Source of the DNA: Gammaproteobacteria bacterium
GTDB lineage: Bacteria; Pseudomonadota; Gammaproteobacteria; Steroidobacterales; Steroidobacteraceae
DNA: 64,000 bases
Reading direction: 5' to 3'
Assembly: GCA_017577615.1 (NCBI GenBank)
Contig: PKRE01000005.1
Coordinates: 178,847 to 242,846, forward strand
Part shown: positions 18,406 to 26,705 of the stretch, one piece after another
Numbering within the stretch: position 1 is the first letter of the stretch
Layout: the number at the start of each line of letters is the position of its first letter
Position numbers and translations under genes: made by a program
Notes under the pieces: model-generated
Told to the model about the DNA's origin: nothing
What the model saw: only the letters and a program-made list of their open reading frames with translations
Database searches by the model: none

Positions 18406-18846
18406 ATGCCCTTTTTCGATACCCAATCACGCGAAGAGCTACGCCGCACCTACGTCGAAGCTTGGCGCAAGTACCGCGAGCGCCTGCCGATGGAGCCGCT
18501 GGAAGCGCAGATCGCCGACGTCGTCGCGATGCATCCGGAATATCACGCCACGCTGGAAGATCCAGAGCGCGCCCTCGCGCAGGACTACACGCCCGAGAGC
18601 GGTCAATCGAATCCGTTTCTGCACATGGGCCTGCACTTGGCCGTGCGCGATCAGATCGCAACGAACCGTCCAGAGGGCATACGCACGGCATTCGAGGCGA
18701 TCGTGCGCAAGCTCGGTGACGCGCACGAGGCCGAGCACGCGATGGCCGAATGCCTCGCGCACACACTTTGGGAAGCGCAGCGTGCAGGCCTCCTGCCGGA
18801 CGAACAAGCGTATCTCGAGCGCATCAAGCGACTGGCCTCCGATTGA
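18406..18846 (+). CDS. DUF1841 family protein
   Basis: A soluble protein of 146 residues. The ATG at 18406 gives the family-typical start MPFFDTQSREELRRTYVEAW. The segments EAQIADVVAMHPEYHATLEDP and GQSNPFLHMGLHLAVRDQ are characteristic of DUF1841. The family lies behind nth in Pseudomonas and other gammaproteobacteria. Function is unknown. The conserved His pairs (MGLHL, EAEHAMAE) could bind a metal, but that is speculation. Confidence 0.9.
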   Translation: MPFFDTQSREELRRTYVEAWRKYRERLPMEPLEAQIADVVAMHPEYHATLEDPERALAQDYTPESGQSNPFLHMGLHLAVRDQIATNRPEGIRTAFEAIVRKLGDAHEAEHAMAECLAHTLWEAQRAGLLPDEQAYLERIKRLASD

Positions 18847-18915
18847 AAAGCGGACCGCGTCGCGTCGCAGCGGCGTGCGCGTGTGGTACAGTCCGCCCTG
18901 TGTCTTGAGTCCTAG

Positions 18916-20448
18916 ATGATCATGTCCGCGATCAAACAAGAAGACGTCATCCAAAGCGTCGCTGACGCGCTCCAGTACATCTCCTACTACCACGCACCCG
19001 ACTTCATCCGCGCGATGACTGCCGCGTACGAGCGCGAGCAGAGCCCAGCAGCGAAAGATGCAATCAAGCAGATTCTCGTGAACTCGCGCATGTGTGCCGA
19101 AGGTCGCCGCCCCATCTGCCAAGACACCGGCATCGTGACTGTGTTCGCCAAGGTCGGCATGAACGTGCGCTGGGAAGCGGACATGAGTCTGACGGAGATG
19201 ATCAACGAAGGCGTACGTCGCGCGTACAATCATCCCGACAACAAGCTACGTGCCTCCATCGTCGCGGATCCAGCTTTCGAGCGAAAGAACACGCGCGACA
19301 ACACACCGGCCGTGATCCACATGGAAGTCGTGCCCGGCGACAAGCTCGAAATTGCGCTCGCTGCGAAAGGTGGCGGCTCAGAGAACAAGGCCGCTCTCAA
19401 GATGCTGAACCCCTCGGATTCAATCGTCGATTGGGTGCTTGAGACTGTGCCCAAGATGGGTGCCGGCTGGTGCCCGCCGGGCATGCTCGGCATCGGAATC
19501 GGCGGCACTGCAGAGAAGGCCGTCGTGTTGGCCAAGGAAGCGCTCTTCGAGCCGATTGACATTCACGAAATTCGCGCACGCGGCCCGCGCAACAAGATCG
19601 AGGAGCTCCGCCTCGAGATTCTCGACAAGGTGAATGCGCTCGGTATCGGCGCACAAGGGCTGGGCGGTCTGACCACCGTGCTCGACGTGAAGATCAAGGA
19701 CTACCCGACGCACGCCGCCTCCCTCCCGGTTGCTGTGATTCCGAACTGCGCCGCGACACGCCACGCGCACTTCGTGCTCGACGGCAGCGGCCCAGCACAG
19801 CTTGAGCCCCCGTCGCTCGATCTGTGGCCGAAGCTCACCTACGAAGCAGCAGCCGACTCACGCCGGGTCAACTTGGACAGCCTGACACGCGAGGAGGTCG
19901 CGAGCTGGAAGCCTGGCGAGCGCTTGCTGTTGTCCGGCAAGATGCTGACCGGGCGCGATGCCGCACACAAGCGCATCGCTCAGTTGATCGAAGCCGGCCA
20001 GCCGCTGCCGGAAGGCTTGGATTTCAAGAATCGCGTCATCTACTACGTCGGTCCGGTCGACCCCGTCAGAGACGAGGTGGTAGGACCCGCGGGCCCGACG
20101 ACCGCGACGCGCATGGACAAGTTCACGGAGCTCATGCTCGCGAAGACCGGCTTGATTGCGATGGTGGGCAAAGCCGAGCGCGGCCCGGCAGCGATCGAAA
20201 GCATCAAGAAGCACGGTGCCGCGTATCTGATCGCGGTCGGTGGCGCCGCTTATCTCGTGTCGAAGGCGATTCGCTCGAGCAGAGTCGTCGCATTCGACGA
20301 CCTCGGCATGGAGGCGATCTACGAGTTCGAGGTCAAAGAGATGCCCGTGACGGTGGCGGTTGATGCACGCGGCGTTTCCGTACATCAATCAGGCCCCGCC
20401 GAATGGAAAGCAAGGATTCGAGACATTCCGGTGAGAGTCGAGGCCTAG
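18916..20448 (+). CDS. fumA: Class I (iron-sulfur) fumarate hydratase
   Basis: TCA-cycle enzyme hydrating fumarate to L-malate with a [4Fe-4S] cluster, 510 residues. The N-terminal domain has RMCAEGRRPICQDTGIVTVF with the first cluster Cys. The C-terminal beta domain contains GPTTATRMDKFTELML and the substrate motif around AERGPAAIE. Two ATGs lie close together (18916 and 18922); homologues start like the second (MSAIKQ). The gene stands alone. Its TAG stop is the first three bases of a TAGGCTG repeat unit. Confidence 0.96.
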   Translation: MIMSAIKQEDVIQSVADALQYISYYHAPDFIRAMTAAYEREQSPAAKDAIKQILVNSRMCAEGRRPICQDTGIVTVFAKVGMNVRWEADMSLTEMINEGVRRAYNHPDNKLRASIVADPAFERKNTRDNTPAVIHMEVVPGDKLEIALAAKGGGSENKAALKMLNPSDSIVDWVLETVPKMGAGWCPPGMLGIGIGGTAEKAVVLAKEALFEPIDIHEIRARGPRNKIEELRLEILDKVNALGIGAQGLGGLTTVLDVKIKDYPTHAASLPVAVIPNCAATRHAHFVLDGSGPAQLEPPSLDLWPKLTYEAAADSRRVNLDSLTREEVASWKPGERLLLSGKMLTGRDAAHKRIAQLIEAGQPLPEGLDFKNRVIYYVGPVDPVRDEVVGPAGPTTATRMDKFTELMLAKTGLIAMVGKAERGPAAIESIKKHGAAYLIAVGGAAYLVSKAIRSSRVVAFDDLGMEAIYEFEVKEMPVTVAVDARGVSVHQSGPAEWKARIRDIPVRVEA

Positions 20449-20487
20449 GCTGTCATTCTCGGCTGGCGCTGGACGCCGGATGCCCCA
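20446..20487. repeat. Degenerate 7-nt tandem repeat starting at the fumA stop codon
   Basis: Units TAGGCTG (20446-20452), TCATTCT, CGGCTGG, CGCTGGA, CGCCGGA, TGCCCCA in register. The first three bases are the fumA stop codon. No hairpin with a T-tract is visible in this spacer. Confidence 0.5.
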
Positions 20488-20536
20488 GCGCCATGCCCCA
20501 ACCCGATGAGCAGCGCGCTCGCTGCAGTCTCCAGCT

Positions 20537-20749
20537 CTAGTGAGTGGCAGCAGTCAGGCTCTCCTGTCCGATCGGATGGATATCCTGCACGTCGACCATC
20601 CAAGCCTTCTCGTCGAGGGCTGAAACCTCCACGACCGCGCCTTGGTCAGCCGGCGGCGAAGTGAGCACAACCGCCGATCCCCACAGGACCGCGCCTGCGA
20701 GCGCGAATGCGGCAGCTCCGCTTACGATCATTCGCGAATCAATTTTCAT
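20537..20749 (-). CDS. Small exported or membrane-anchored protein of unknown function
   Basis: A 70-residue protein starting at the ATG at 20749, which is preceded by GGAGG at 9-nt spacing, a strong ribosome site. The N terminus (MKIDSRMIVSG) leads into a hydrophobic segment (about residues 8-30), then a short acidic tail containing EVSALDEKAWMVDVQDIHP. A longer frame to 20821 exists but lacks a ribosome site. It is convergent with fumA. No family is recognised; the strong ribosome site is the main reason to believe it. Confidence 0.55.
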   Translation of the reverse strand: MKIDSRMIVSGAAAFALAGAVLWGSAVVLTSPPADQGAVVEVSALDEKAWMVDVQDIHPIGQESLTAATH

Positions 20750-20940
20750 GACTGGCTGCCTCCCCGGCCAACATAATGCGCACGACTTCCTCGATGCGCG
20801 TAAACCCAGACACGGGAGCAACCATATGCTTTTCGATCCAGGACTCTGTGCAGCAGGTCACAGCGCTGGCGCAGCACTGTCAGGCGTTGGATGCTTCGCG
20901 ACGCAGGTCTCAGCCCTGGGACGGATTGGGTGGTTTTTCG

Positions 20941-21003
20941 TAGCTGGGCTTGGGGCTGGGGGCAGGAGCGCTCGCCCCCTATCCCGCTCCCCTATCCCGT
21001 GAG
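20941..21003. repeat. Degenerate 7-nt tandem repeat
   Basis: Units TAGCTGG, GCTTGGG, GCTGGGG, GCAGGAG, then CGCTCGC, CCCCTAT, CCCGCTC, CCCTATC, CCGTGAG. The first four match the GGCTGGG form; the last ones are a C-rich variant in the same register. It ends just downstream of the stop of the CheZ-like gene. Confidence 0.6.
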
Positions 21004-21012
21004 TAGACGCTC

Positions 21013-21597
21013 TCAGAACAGCTCAACTTCTCCTGCCCGCGCTGCGGCGGCCGCGTCGTGGTCTTGTCCCGCTGCGGCTGGCACCTCTGGCGCGGCGACT
21101 CCCTGCATCATGAGCTCGAAGATTTCTCGTTCCTCTTGTGTCCGGTAGAGGCGTCGTAGCGCCGTGAAGAGACGCTGCCACTGCTCGCGCGCATTCGCTT
21201 GCTCGCGATTGCACACGAACATCGCAAGAGAGGTCAGGCTGTAGCGCACATGACCCAAGCGCTGGGTCAGCTTGTCGTAGAACTGAAATGCCACGACGGC
21301 CGACGTCATGTCGTCTTGGATCGCAGCGAGCGAATCATTCAGCCGGGATTCCACCGGCTCGCGCAAGTGCGGGGGCAATGCTGCGATGCTCGAGCGCAGC
21401 TCACGCGTGGCTTCGGCCAAGCCAGTGAACGACCTGATGAGCGCGTTGACGGCTTCGTCGGACTCGGCAAGCGCGGACTCCATCTGCGCTTCGCACAGCT
21501 CGAGCATGTGCGCGATCTGCTGTTCGGGCGTCCAATCGCTCGGCGCGGGCTCGCGTGCCTCGTCGCGGACGACCATCGATTCTGCACTCGTGCACAT
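21013..21597 (-). CDS. CheZ-like, chemotaxis-associated helical protein
   Basis: A 194-residue, largely helical soluble protein 16 bp downstream of a CheY gene. It contains FQFYDKLTQRLGHVRYSL; the pair D108/Q112 has the Asp-x3-Gln spacing of the CheZ phosphatase motif (D143/Q147 in E. coli CheZ). The C terminus ends in a short acidic-aromatic tail (GEVELF) after a flexible linker, as CheZ ends in a CheY-binding tail. Overall similarity to CheZ is not obvious, so this is called CheZ-like, by inference. It may dephosphorylate or bind the neighbouring CheY. Confidence 0.55.
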   Translation of the reverse strand: MCTSAESMVVRDEAREPAPSDWTPEQQIAHMLELCEAQMESALAESDEAVNALIRSFTGLAEATRELRSSIAALPPHLREPVESRLNDSLAAIQDDMTSAVVAFQFYDKLTQRLGHVRYSLTSLAMFVCNREQANAREQWQRLFTALRRLYRTQEEREIFELMMQGVAAPEVPAAAGQDHDAAAAARAGEVELF

Positions 21598-21613
21598 GTG
21601 CGCATCCGACCCG

Positions 21614-21988
21614 TCAGATCAATTTCGCGATCGTGGCGAGCAACTGGTCGGGATGAAACGGCTTGACGATCCAACCTGTTGCGCCAGCCTGTTTGCCGCG
21701 CTGTTTCATCTCCTGCCCGGATTCAGTCGTCAACACGAGCATCGGTGTGAACTTGTACGTCTCGAGCGCCCGTAGCTCACGCACCAGCGTCAAGCCATCC
21801 ATGCGCGGCATGTTCACGTCCGTGAGCACGAGGTCGACGCTGCGCGTCCTTGCCAACTCCAGTGCTTCGACCCCATCTGCCGCCTGAACCACGGAATAAC
21901 CAGCACTCTCGAGCGTGTAACGCACCATCTGGCGCATGGAAGCAGAATCGTCGACGGCGAGGATGACATGGCTTGCTGCACTCGGCAT
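21614..21988 (-). CDS. Single-domain CheY-type response regulator
   Basis: A receiver domain with no output domain, 124 residues. All phosphotransfer residues are in place: D13/D14, phospho-acceptor D57 in LVLTDVNMPRMDG, T87, and K109 in IVKPF. It is probably the first gene of a two-gene unit with the CheZ-like gene. A sigma-28-like promoter is readable about 90 bp upstream. No kinase or receptor genes are nearby, so it must take phosphate from a CheA encoded elsewhere. Confidence 0.92.
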   Translation of the reverse strand: MPSAASHVILAVDDSASMRQMVRYTLESAGYSVVQAADGVEALELARTRSVDLVLTDVNMPRMDGLTLVRELRALETYKFTPMLVLTTESGQEMKQRGKQAGATGWIVKPFHPDQLLATIAKLI

Positions 21989-22347
21989 GGGTATCTCGGC
22001 TCCGATGCGAAAGTACGCGCGTGCCTGCGTACCAATGGCGCAGGCGCCAGCACCACCTGGCTCAGGCGGTCCTTGCGCCTATAGCGGCCGCAACAAGAGG
22101 AAATTGAGGGTCGTTGAAGCGGCGTACGCGATACGGAGACCCACGTCTCACAGAACCCGGAAAGTGGCTGCCGGAGCGGTCGCATCCCCGCAAGCTGGCA
22201 GACATCTGAGGACTACCGCACGCACATGCAGGCAATGCACCACGACCGCGCGCGGGGTAGCCATGAGGGCTGATTCAGAGATATCACTTACACTCTGCAT
22301 CCGACCGCGTCTCTCTGACTCCCGCGTCGGTACATTCCGAGTAACTT
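21989..22347. other. Intergenic region upstream of cheY
   Basis: No convincing gene on either strand. It holds the sigma-28-like promoter listed separately and a GC-rich hairpin at about 22023-22045 (GCCTGCG/CGCAGGC) in the presumed cheY leader. The half nearest the MAPEG gene (22150-22347) shows nothing I can interpret. Confidence 0.5.
22081..22107 (-). promoter_or_regulatory. Possible sigma-28 (FliA) promoter for cheY
   Basis: Read on the minus strand, TCAATTTC is followed after exactly 11 nt by GCCGCTAT. The enterobacterial FliA consensus is TAAAGTTT-N11-GCCGATAA, so 5/8 and 6/8 positions match with correct spacing. It would give a leader of about 85 nt for cheY. Found by eye, no significance test. 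Confidence 0.35.
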
Positions 22348-22773
22348 TTAGGCCTTGAGCAGCTCGATGGCAAAGAGCACCCACATGAAGAACAGCACCG
22401 ACGTGCTGGCGACATAGGCCTGAAAACGACGCATGACCTTGTTGTGAGTTAAATGGATGTATGTGTGATAAGCCCGCAACGCGACGAAGCCCCAAGCGCA
22501 TGCGAGCAAGAGAGGGGTCGTGAGCTGGGTGATGGCCAGGAAGCCGCACAGCGCGTAGAACAGGACCGGGACCTCGAACAGATTCCGGAAATGATCGGCC
22601 GATTGCAGGTTCTGCAATGTCTCGGCGACTTGACGCGACGTGGCGAGCATCTGGGGGTGGATGCGACGAGCTCGCAGCTCGCCGATGCGGTCCACGTACA
22701 AACGCACCCAAACGATCGCCGTGAGGAGCACCATGGCGATCGCAGGAAAGAAGATGTCATATCTTGGATGCAT
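22348..22773 (-). CDS. MAPEG-family membrane protein
   Basis: A 141-residue inner-membrane protein with about four transmembrane helices (near 8-28, 63-83, 85-100, 118-140). NLFEVPVLFYALC and RAYHTYIHLTHNKVMRR are typical of the MAPEG superfamily, which includes glutathione-dependent membrane enzymes. The substrate of bacterial members like this one is unknown. The start is 6 bp behind the carbonic anhydrase stop, so the two are co-transcribed. Confidence 0.85.
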   Translation of the reverse strand: MHPRYDIFFPAIAMVLLTAIVWVRLYVDRIGELRARRIHPQMLATSRQVAETLQNLQSADHFRNLFEVPVLFYALCGFLAITQLTTPLLLACAWGFVALRAYHTYIHLTHNKVMRRFQAYVASTSVLFFMWVLFAIELLKA

Positions 22774-22779
22774 GCCCCC

Positions 22780-23427
22780 TCACCAGCCGAGCTCGCGCTT
22801 GCGCTCCGCCACGTCCTCCGGCTTGTCGAAGCTCGGCGCCAACTTACGCAAGACACCGTCGTCGAGCCCATAGATGAGGCTGTGGACGGACACCTCCTGT
22901 CCTCGTGCCCAGGCATTCTGCAGCAGTGTGGACTCAGCCACATTGATTCCTTGCGCCAGCGCGTTGAGCTCGCAGAGGCGTGCCAGACGTGCCTCGTCGT
23001 GTGGTAACGCTTGCAGTTCTTCCCGGCTGCGGTTGCGCACGTCTTGAACATGCCGCAACCAGTTGTCGATCAGCCCGAGCTTGAGATCGTGCAGCGCGGC
23101 GCGCACGCCACTGCAGCCGTAGTGACCACAGACGATGATGTGACGGACCTTCAGCACTTCTAGCGCAAACTGGATCACCGACAGGCAGTTCAGGTCGGTG
23201 TGCACGACCACGTTCGCGACGTTGCGATGGACGAAGATCTCGCCGGGCATCAAGCCGAGGATCTGATTGGCCGGCACGCGGCTGTCCGAGCAGCCGATCC
23301 ACAGATAGCGCGGTGTCTGCTGTTGAGCGAGCCGCGCAAAGAACGTCGGATCTGAGCGCGTCATGCCTGCGGCCCAGGTGCGGTTACGCTCCAGCAATGC
23401 ATCCAATTCGTGATCGTACGACCCCAT
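22780..23427 (-). CDS. can: Beta-class carbonic anhydrase
   Basis: Interconverts CO2 and bicarbonate in the cytosol; 215 residues. The zinc ligands are C46 (in GCSDSRVP), H102 and C105 (GHYGCSGVRAAL), with D48 and R50 of the catalytic dyad present. It matches the Can/YadF clade of proteobacteria. It is followed by the MAPEG gene in a two-gene unit. Confidence 0.95.
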   Translation of the reverse strand: MGSYDHELDALLERNRTWAAGMTRSDPTFFARLAQQQTPRYLWIGCSDSRVPANQILGLMPGEIFVHRNVANVVVHTDLNCLSVIQFALEVLKVRHIIVCGHYGCSGVRAALHDLKLGLIDNWLRHVQDVRNRSREELQALPHDEARLARLCELNALAQGINVAESTLLQNAWARGQEVSVHSLIYGLDDGVLRKLAPSFDKPEDVAERKRELGW

Positions 23428-23616
23428 CGGCAGTCATGCCTCGTTATCGTGAACCAAAGATTGTGCGTCGCGACGTATGCAAGGAGCACCTGAGCCGAGC
23501 ACCTTGCGCTTCACGGTGCGACTGATTGCATCCTGAAACGGAGCCTACAGCATGAGCACTCCGCCCCACGCACACGCACACACGCTCATGATCGGCAGCC
23601 ACGTGTATACACAGCA

Positions 23617-24522
23617 ATGCGCCCATCGCCCTGTCGCTCCATGCGGTGTATCTTCATGCGCATGAGGCGCCCTGATGCCCCCACGAGCAAGCCGGTGCAA
23701 CTGCGCGGTGACTATACTCGCGCGGCCACTGACTACACCGTCCAGCAGGAATGGGATCGCTACACGGAGGAAGATCACGCGATCTGGAGAACGCTGTATC
23801 AGCGTCAAGTCGGCTTGCTCGAACGGTACGCGGCACCTGAGTTCATCGCCGGTATACGCAGCCTCGGCGCATCAGCCGAGCACATTCCTCGCATGGAAGA
23901 TACCAATCGCGTGCTCTCTGCCACGACGGGCTGGCGCGTCGTCGCCGTGCCCGGGCTCATCCCCGAGGAACACTTCTTTGCTCATCTCGCGAACCGTCGT
24001 TTTCCAGTCACCGTTTGGATCCGCAGCTGGGACGAGCTCGATTACTTGGTCGAGCCAGACGTTTTTCACGACTTCTTCGGCCACGTCCCCCTTCTGACGA
24101 ATCCGGCGTTCGCTCGCTTCATGCAAGCATACGGCGCGGCAGGCCAAAAGGCTTCGCGTGCCGGCGGGCTCAAGATGCTGGCTCGCCTCTATTGGTACAT
24201 GGTCGAGTTCGGTTTGATCCGCACCCCACGCGGCCTGCGAGTCTACGGCGCCGGCATCCTGTCCTCCAAGGGTGAGACAGTCTACAGCATCGAAAGCCCG
24301 GCGCCGCAGCGCATCGCGTTCGATCTCGAACGCGTGATGCGTACCGACTACCTCATCGATGATTTCCAAAAGACCTACTTCGTCATCGACCGCTTCGAGG
24401 ATCTGTTCGCAGCCGGTTACCGCACCGATTTCCTGCCGCTCTACGAACGCTGGCGCGATGCACCGGGTATCCCGCCCGGCACCGTCCTGCCCACGGACAA
24501 GCTGATCGACCCCATTCATTGA
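23617..24522 (+). CDS. phhA: Phenylalanine 4-monooxygenase
   Basis: Pterin- and iron-dependent hydroxylase converting phenylalanine to tyrosine, up to 301 residues. The iron ligands are visible: H151 and H156 in VFHDFFGHVPLL and E197 in YMVEFGL. The motif PRMEDTNRVL and the DYLIDDFQ segment are also typical. The true start is uncertain: in-frame ATGs at 23617, 23641, 23656 and 23662 have no clear ribosome site. No regulator (phhR) or pterin dehydratase gene (phhB) is adjacent. The stop lies inside an 11-bp tandem duplication. Confidence 0.94.
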   Translation: MRPSPCRSMRCIFMRMRRPDAPTSKPVQLRGDYTRAATDYTVQQEWDRYTEEDHAIWRTLYQRQVGLLERYAAPEFIAGIRSLGASAEHIPRMEDTNRVLSATTGWRVVAVPGLIPEEHFFAHLANRRFPVTVWIRSWDELDYLVEPDVFHDFFGHVPLLTNPAFARFMQAYGAAGQKASRAGGLKMLARLYWYMVEFGLIRTPRGLRVYGAGILSSKGETVYSIESPAPQRIAFDLERVMRTDYLIDDFQKTYFVIDRFEDLFAAGYRTDFLPLYERWRDAPGIPPGTVLPTDKLIDPIH

Positions 24523-24539
24523 TTGATCATTGATTGATC
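24518..24539. repeat. 11-bp perfect tandem duplication at the end of phhA
   Basis: ATTGATTGATC occurs twice head to tail (24518-24528 and 24529-24539). The first copy contains the phhA stop codon (24520-24522). Each copy is itself built from ATTG/GATT steps, so slippage would produce it. Confidence 0.85.
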
Positions 24540-24690
24540 AAAGCACGGTCGTCCCGCCTGCATAGAACCAAACAGCTCTTTCGAGGTACTCAAGCAGGTT
24601 CACCGGAGTACACTCGAAGCGAGGGACCCCCATGAACCGGAACGCCGGCGCCGCAAGGCTCAAACGGCGCCGTGTTCGCGCTCCTGAGCC

Positions 24691-25440
24691 ATGCTCGTGA
24701 TGTGCACTGCGATGCGACGAACAACCTTCACGAGGACGTTCGTTGGCGGCACGCTCTCGCTGCTCGCCTGGCTGCTGACGAGCGTATCGTGTCACGCACA
24801 GGACTGGGGCGGCTCGATTGCCGCCGTCAGTGACTATGTCACGCGCGGTCTTTCGCAGACGCGCGGCGACCCGTCCTTGCAAGCGGGGGTCCACCGTACA
24901 TTCCCGCATGGCTGGTCGCTCGGCGCCGGTGCAGCAACGGTCGACCTGGGCGACTGGATCGATGCCAACTACGAGCTCAACCTGAACGTCGCGCGTACGT
25001 GGACACTCGGGGAGCGTTGGTCTGCTCAGCTCTCCTACACTCGCTACATTTACCCGGACGAGCGCGGTGATCATGACTACGGGGAGCTCGCGGGCTCGCT
25101 CAGCTACCACGATCTTCTCACCGCGACGATCGCCTACTTCCCACATGTCTCCGTCTACAGCCGCGGCACAACTGCCTGGTCAGCCGAAGCGTTCGCGATC
25201 GAGCTCAGCGCACTGCAACCCGTGAGCGAGCGTTGGTCTTTGCTCGGCGGCATGGGCTATTACGAGCTCCCTGATCCGTTCCGCAAGGGCTATCTGTTCT
25301 GGAGCCTGGGCCTCGCATTTTCCTGGAATGCGCTGCAGCTCGACTTGCTGCGCATCGATACGGATCGCACCGCGCGGCAGCTGTTCGGAACAGACCGCGC
25401 CGGCAGCCGTTGGAGCGCGGCACTCATGTGGAAATTCTAG
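24691..25440 (+). CDS. TorF-family putative outer-membrane porin
   Basis: A secreted beta-barrel protein, up to 249 residues. The signal peptide ends near SVSCHAQ. The mature start (SIAAVSDYVTRGLSQTRGDPS) is the hallmark of the Gcw_chp/TIGR02001 family. Alternating hydrophobic strands follow and the protein ends in aromatic Phe (MWKF), as outer-membrane barrels do. Alternative starts are ATG 24700 and 24712. It lies directly before the sigma-factor gene (9-bp spacing) and may be in the same transcript. Confidence 0.8.
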   Translation: MLVMCTAMRRTTFTRTFVGGTLSLLAWLLTSVSCHAQDWGGSIAAVSDYVTRGLSQTRGDPSLQAGVHRTFPHGWSLGAGAATVDLGDWIDANYELNLNVARTWTLGERWSAQLSYTRYIYPDERGDHDYGELAGSLSYHDLLTATIAYFPHVSVYSRGTTAWSAEAFAIELSALQPVSERWSLLGGMGYYELPDPFRKGYLFWSLGLAFSWNALQLDLLRIDTDRTARQLFGTDRAGSRWSAALMWKF

Positions 25441-25449
25441 GAGCGGAAG

Positions 25450-26028
25450 ATGGTCAGCGCTCCGCCTTCAACGTCGAATGCCGTCACGAACGTCAGCGAT
25501 GAGCACGAGCTCGAGCTCATTGCCGCAATCGCAGCGCAAGACCGCACCGCCTTCAAGGAGCTGTACCTCATCTACCATCGCCGCCTGGCACGGTTCCTCA
25601 TGCGCATGACTTCCCGGCACGAGCTGATCGAGGAAGTCATCAACGACACGCTCTGGACCGTGTGGCAGAAAGCCGGTGAGTTTCGCGGCGCCTCTCGTGT
25701 CTCCACTTGGATCGTCGGAATTGCCTATCGCCGCGCACTCAAGTCCTTACGTCACGCCTCGTCCCATACGTCCTTGGGAGACGGCGAGCCCGCATCCGCG
25801 GACGAGTATTCGCGAGACGAAGAACGCCAATGGATCGAGCGAGCTCTATCCGAGCTACCCTTCGAGCAACGGTGCGCGCTCGAGCTGTGCTACCTCCTCG
25901 GTCATTCTTGCGAAGAAATCGCCGAGATCATGAATTGTCCAGTCAACACCGTGAAGACACGCATGTTTCATGCGCGCGAGAAATTGCGCCGTCTGTTGCC
26001 GCGGCTCGCCGGAGCATCTGAACCATGA
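25450..26028 (+). CDS. ECF-type RNA polymerase sigma factor
   Basis: A 192-residue sigma-70 family protein with regions 2 and 4 only. Region 2 includes LYLIYHRRLARFLMRM and VINDTLWTVWQKAGEFRG; region 4 includes LPFEQRCALELCYLLGHS and the helix-turn-helix EIAEIMNCPVNTVKTRM. GGAGCGGAAG precedes the start. The stop overlaps the start of the anti-sigma gene (ATGA), the usual coupling for an ECF/anti-sigma pair. A self-activated promoter would be expected upstream of the porin or here, but I could not identify one. Confidence 0.93.
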   Translation: MVSAPPSTSNAVTNVSDEHELELIAAIAAQDRTAFKELYLIYHRRLARFLMRMTSRHELIEEVINDTLWTVWQKAGEFRGASRVSTWIVGIAYRRALKSLRHASSHTSLGDGEPASADEYSRDEERQWIERALSELPFEQRCALELCYLLGHSCEEIAEIMNCPVNTVKTRMFHAREKLRRLLPRLAGASEP

Positions 26029-26705
26029 CTTCGTTTCGGCACACGAATGACGCGCACCGCGACTGCTGGGAGCTGTTGCCCTGGGTCGCCAACGAGCGCA
26101 TCGATCCGCGCGATCTCAGGCGCATCGAGCCGCACCTTCACTCCTGCACTGCCTGTCAAGCGGAGCTTGTGGCACAGAGCCGCCTGCGACAGCTCATCCG
26201 TGCCGACGAGCCCGTGGTGATCGCGCCACAAGCGTCCTTACAAAAGCTCCTGCAACGCCTCGCTGCCGAGCAGACGCACATCACACCGTCTGCGACTCAG
26301 CGTGGTGGTGAAAGACGGATGCCTGCGAGCGCGCCACGCTGGCTCGCCGTCGCTGCGGCTATGCAGGCGATCGTCATCGTCGCCTTGCTCTGGGCGCTGT
26401 GGCTGCAATCGCAAGCACTGCTCACGGCTCCGCGATACACGACACTGACGTCACCTGCGAGCCTGCCGCCACATCCAGCCGTCCACGTCGTCTTCCGCAA
26501 TGAGGTGACGATCGGCGAGATCACGTCGATTCTGCGCAACCTCGACGCTCGTATCGTTGCGGGGCCCAACATTGGTGGCGTGTACACGATTCAGTCCGCC
26601 AAGAGTGAACCGACCGCAAGTCAGATTGCGTCGCTGCTCGCGGGCTTGCGTCAGGACGAGCGGGTGCTCCTTTCTGAGCCCGTGGAAGGGACGGCGGCAA
26701 GATGA
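26025..26705 (+). CDS. Zinc-finger anti-sigma factor with propeptide-like periplasmic domain
   Basis: A 226-residue single-span membrane protein. The N-terminal cytosolic zinc anti-sigma domain has H37-x3-C41-x2-C44 (HLHSCTAC). A transmembrane helix spans about 104-128. The periplasmic part (about 153-220) reads VHVVFRNEVTIGEITSIL ... GGVYTIQ ... LLAGLRQDERVLLSEPV. This is the pattern of subtilase propeptide (inhibitor I9-like) domains, and its last part parallels the propeptide of the protease encoded next (LLDRLRRDRRVESAQPL). It overlaps both neighbours by 4 bp, so the three genes are tightly coupled. Confidence 0.8.
   Translation: MTSFRHTNDAHRDCWELLPWVANERIDPRDLRRIEPHLHSCTACQAELVAQSRLRQLIRADEPVVIAPQASLQKLLQRLAAEQTHITPSATQRGGERRMPASAPRWLAVAAAMQAIVIVALLWALWLQSQALLTAPRYTTLTSPASLPPHPAVHVVFRNEVTIGEITSILRNLDARIVAGPNIGGVYTIQSAKSEPTASQIASLLAGLRQDERVLLSEPVEGTAAR

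Noticed and set aside
22023..22045. GC-rich hairpin as terminator of the MAPEG gene
   Set aside because: It has no T-tract and lies 300 bp from the gene end; more likely part of the cheY leader.
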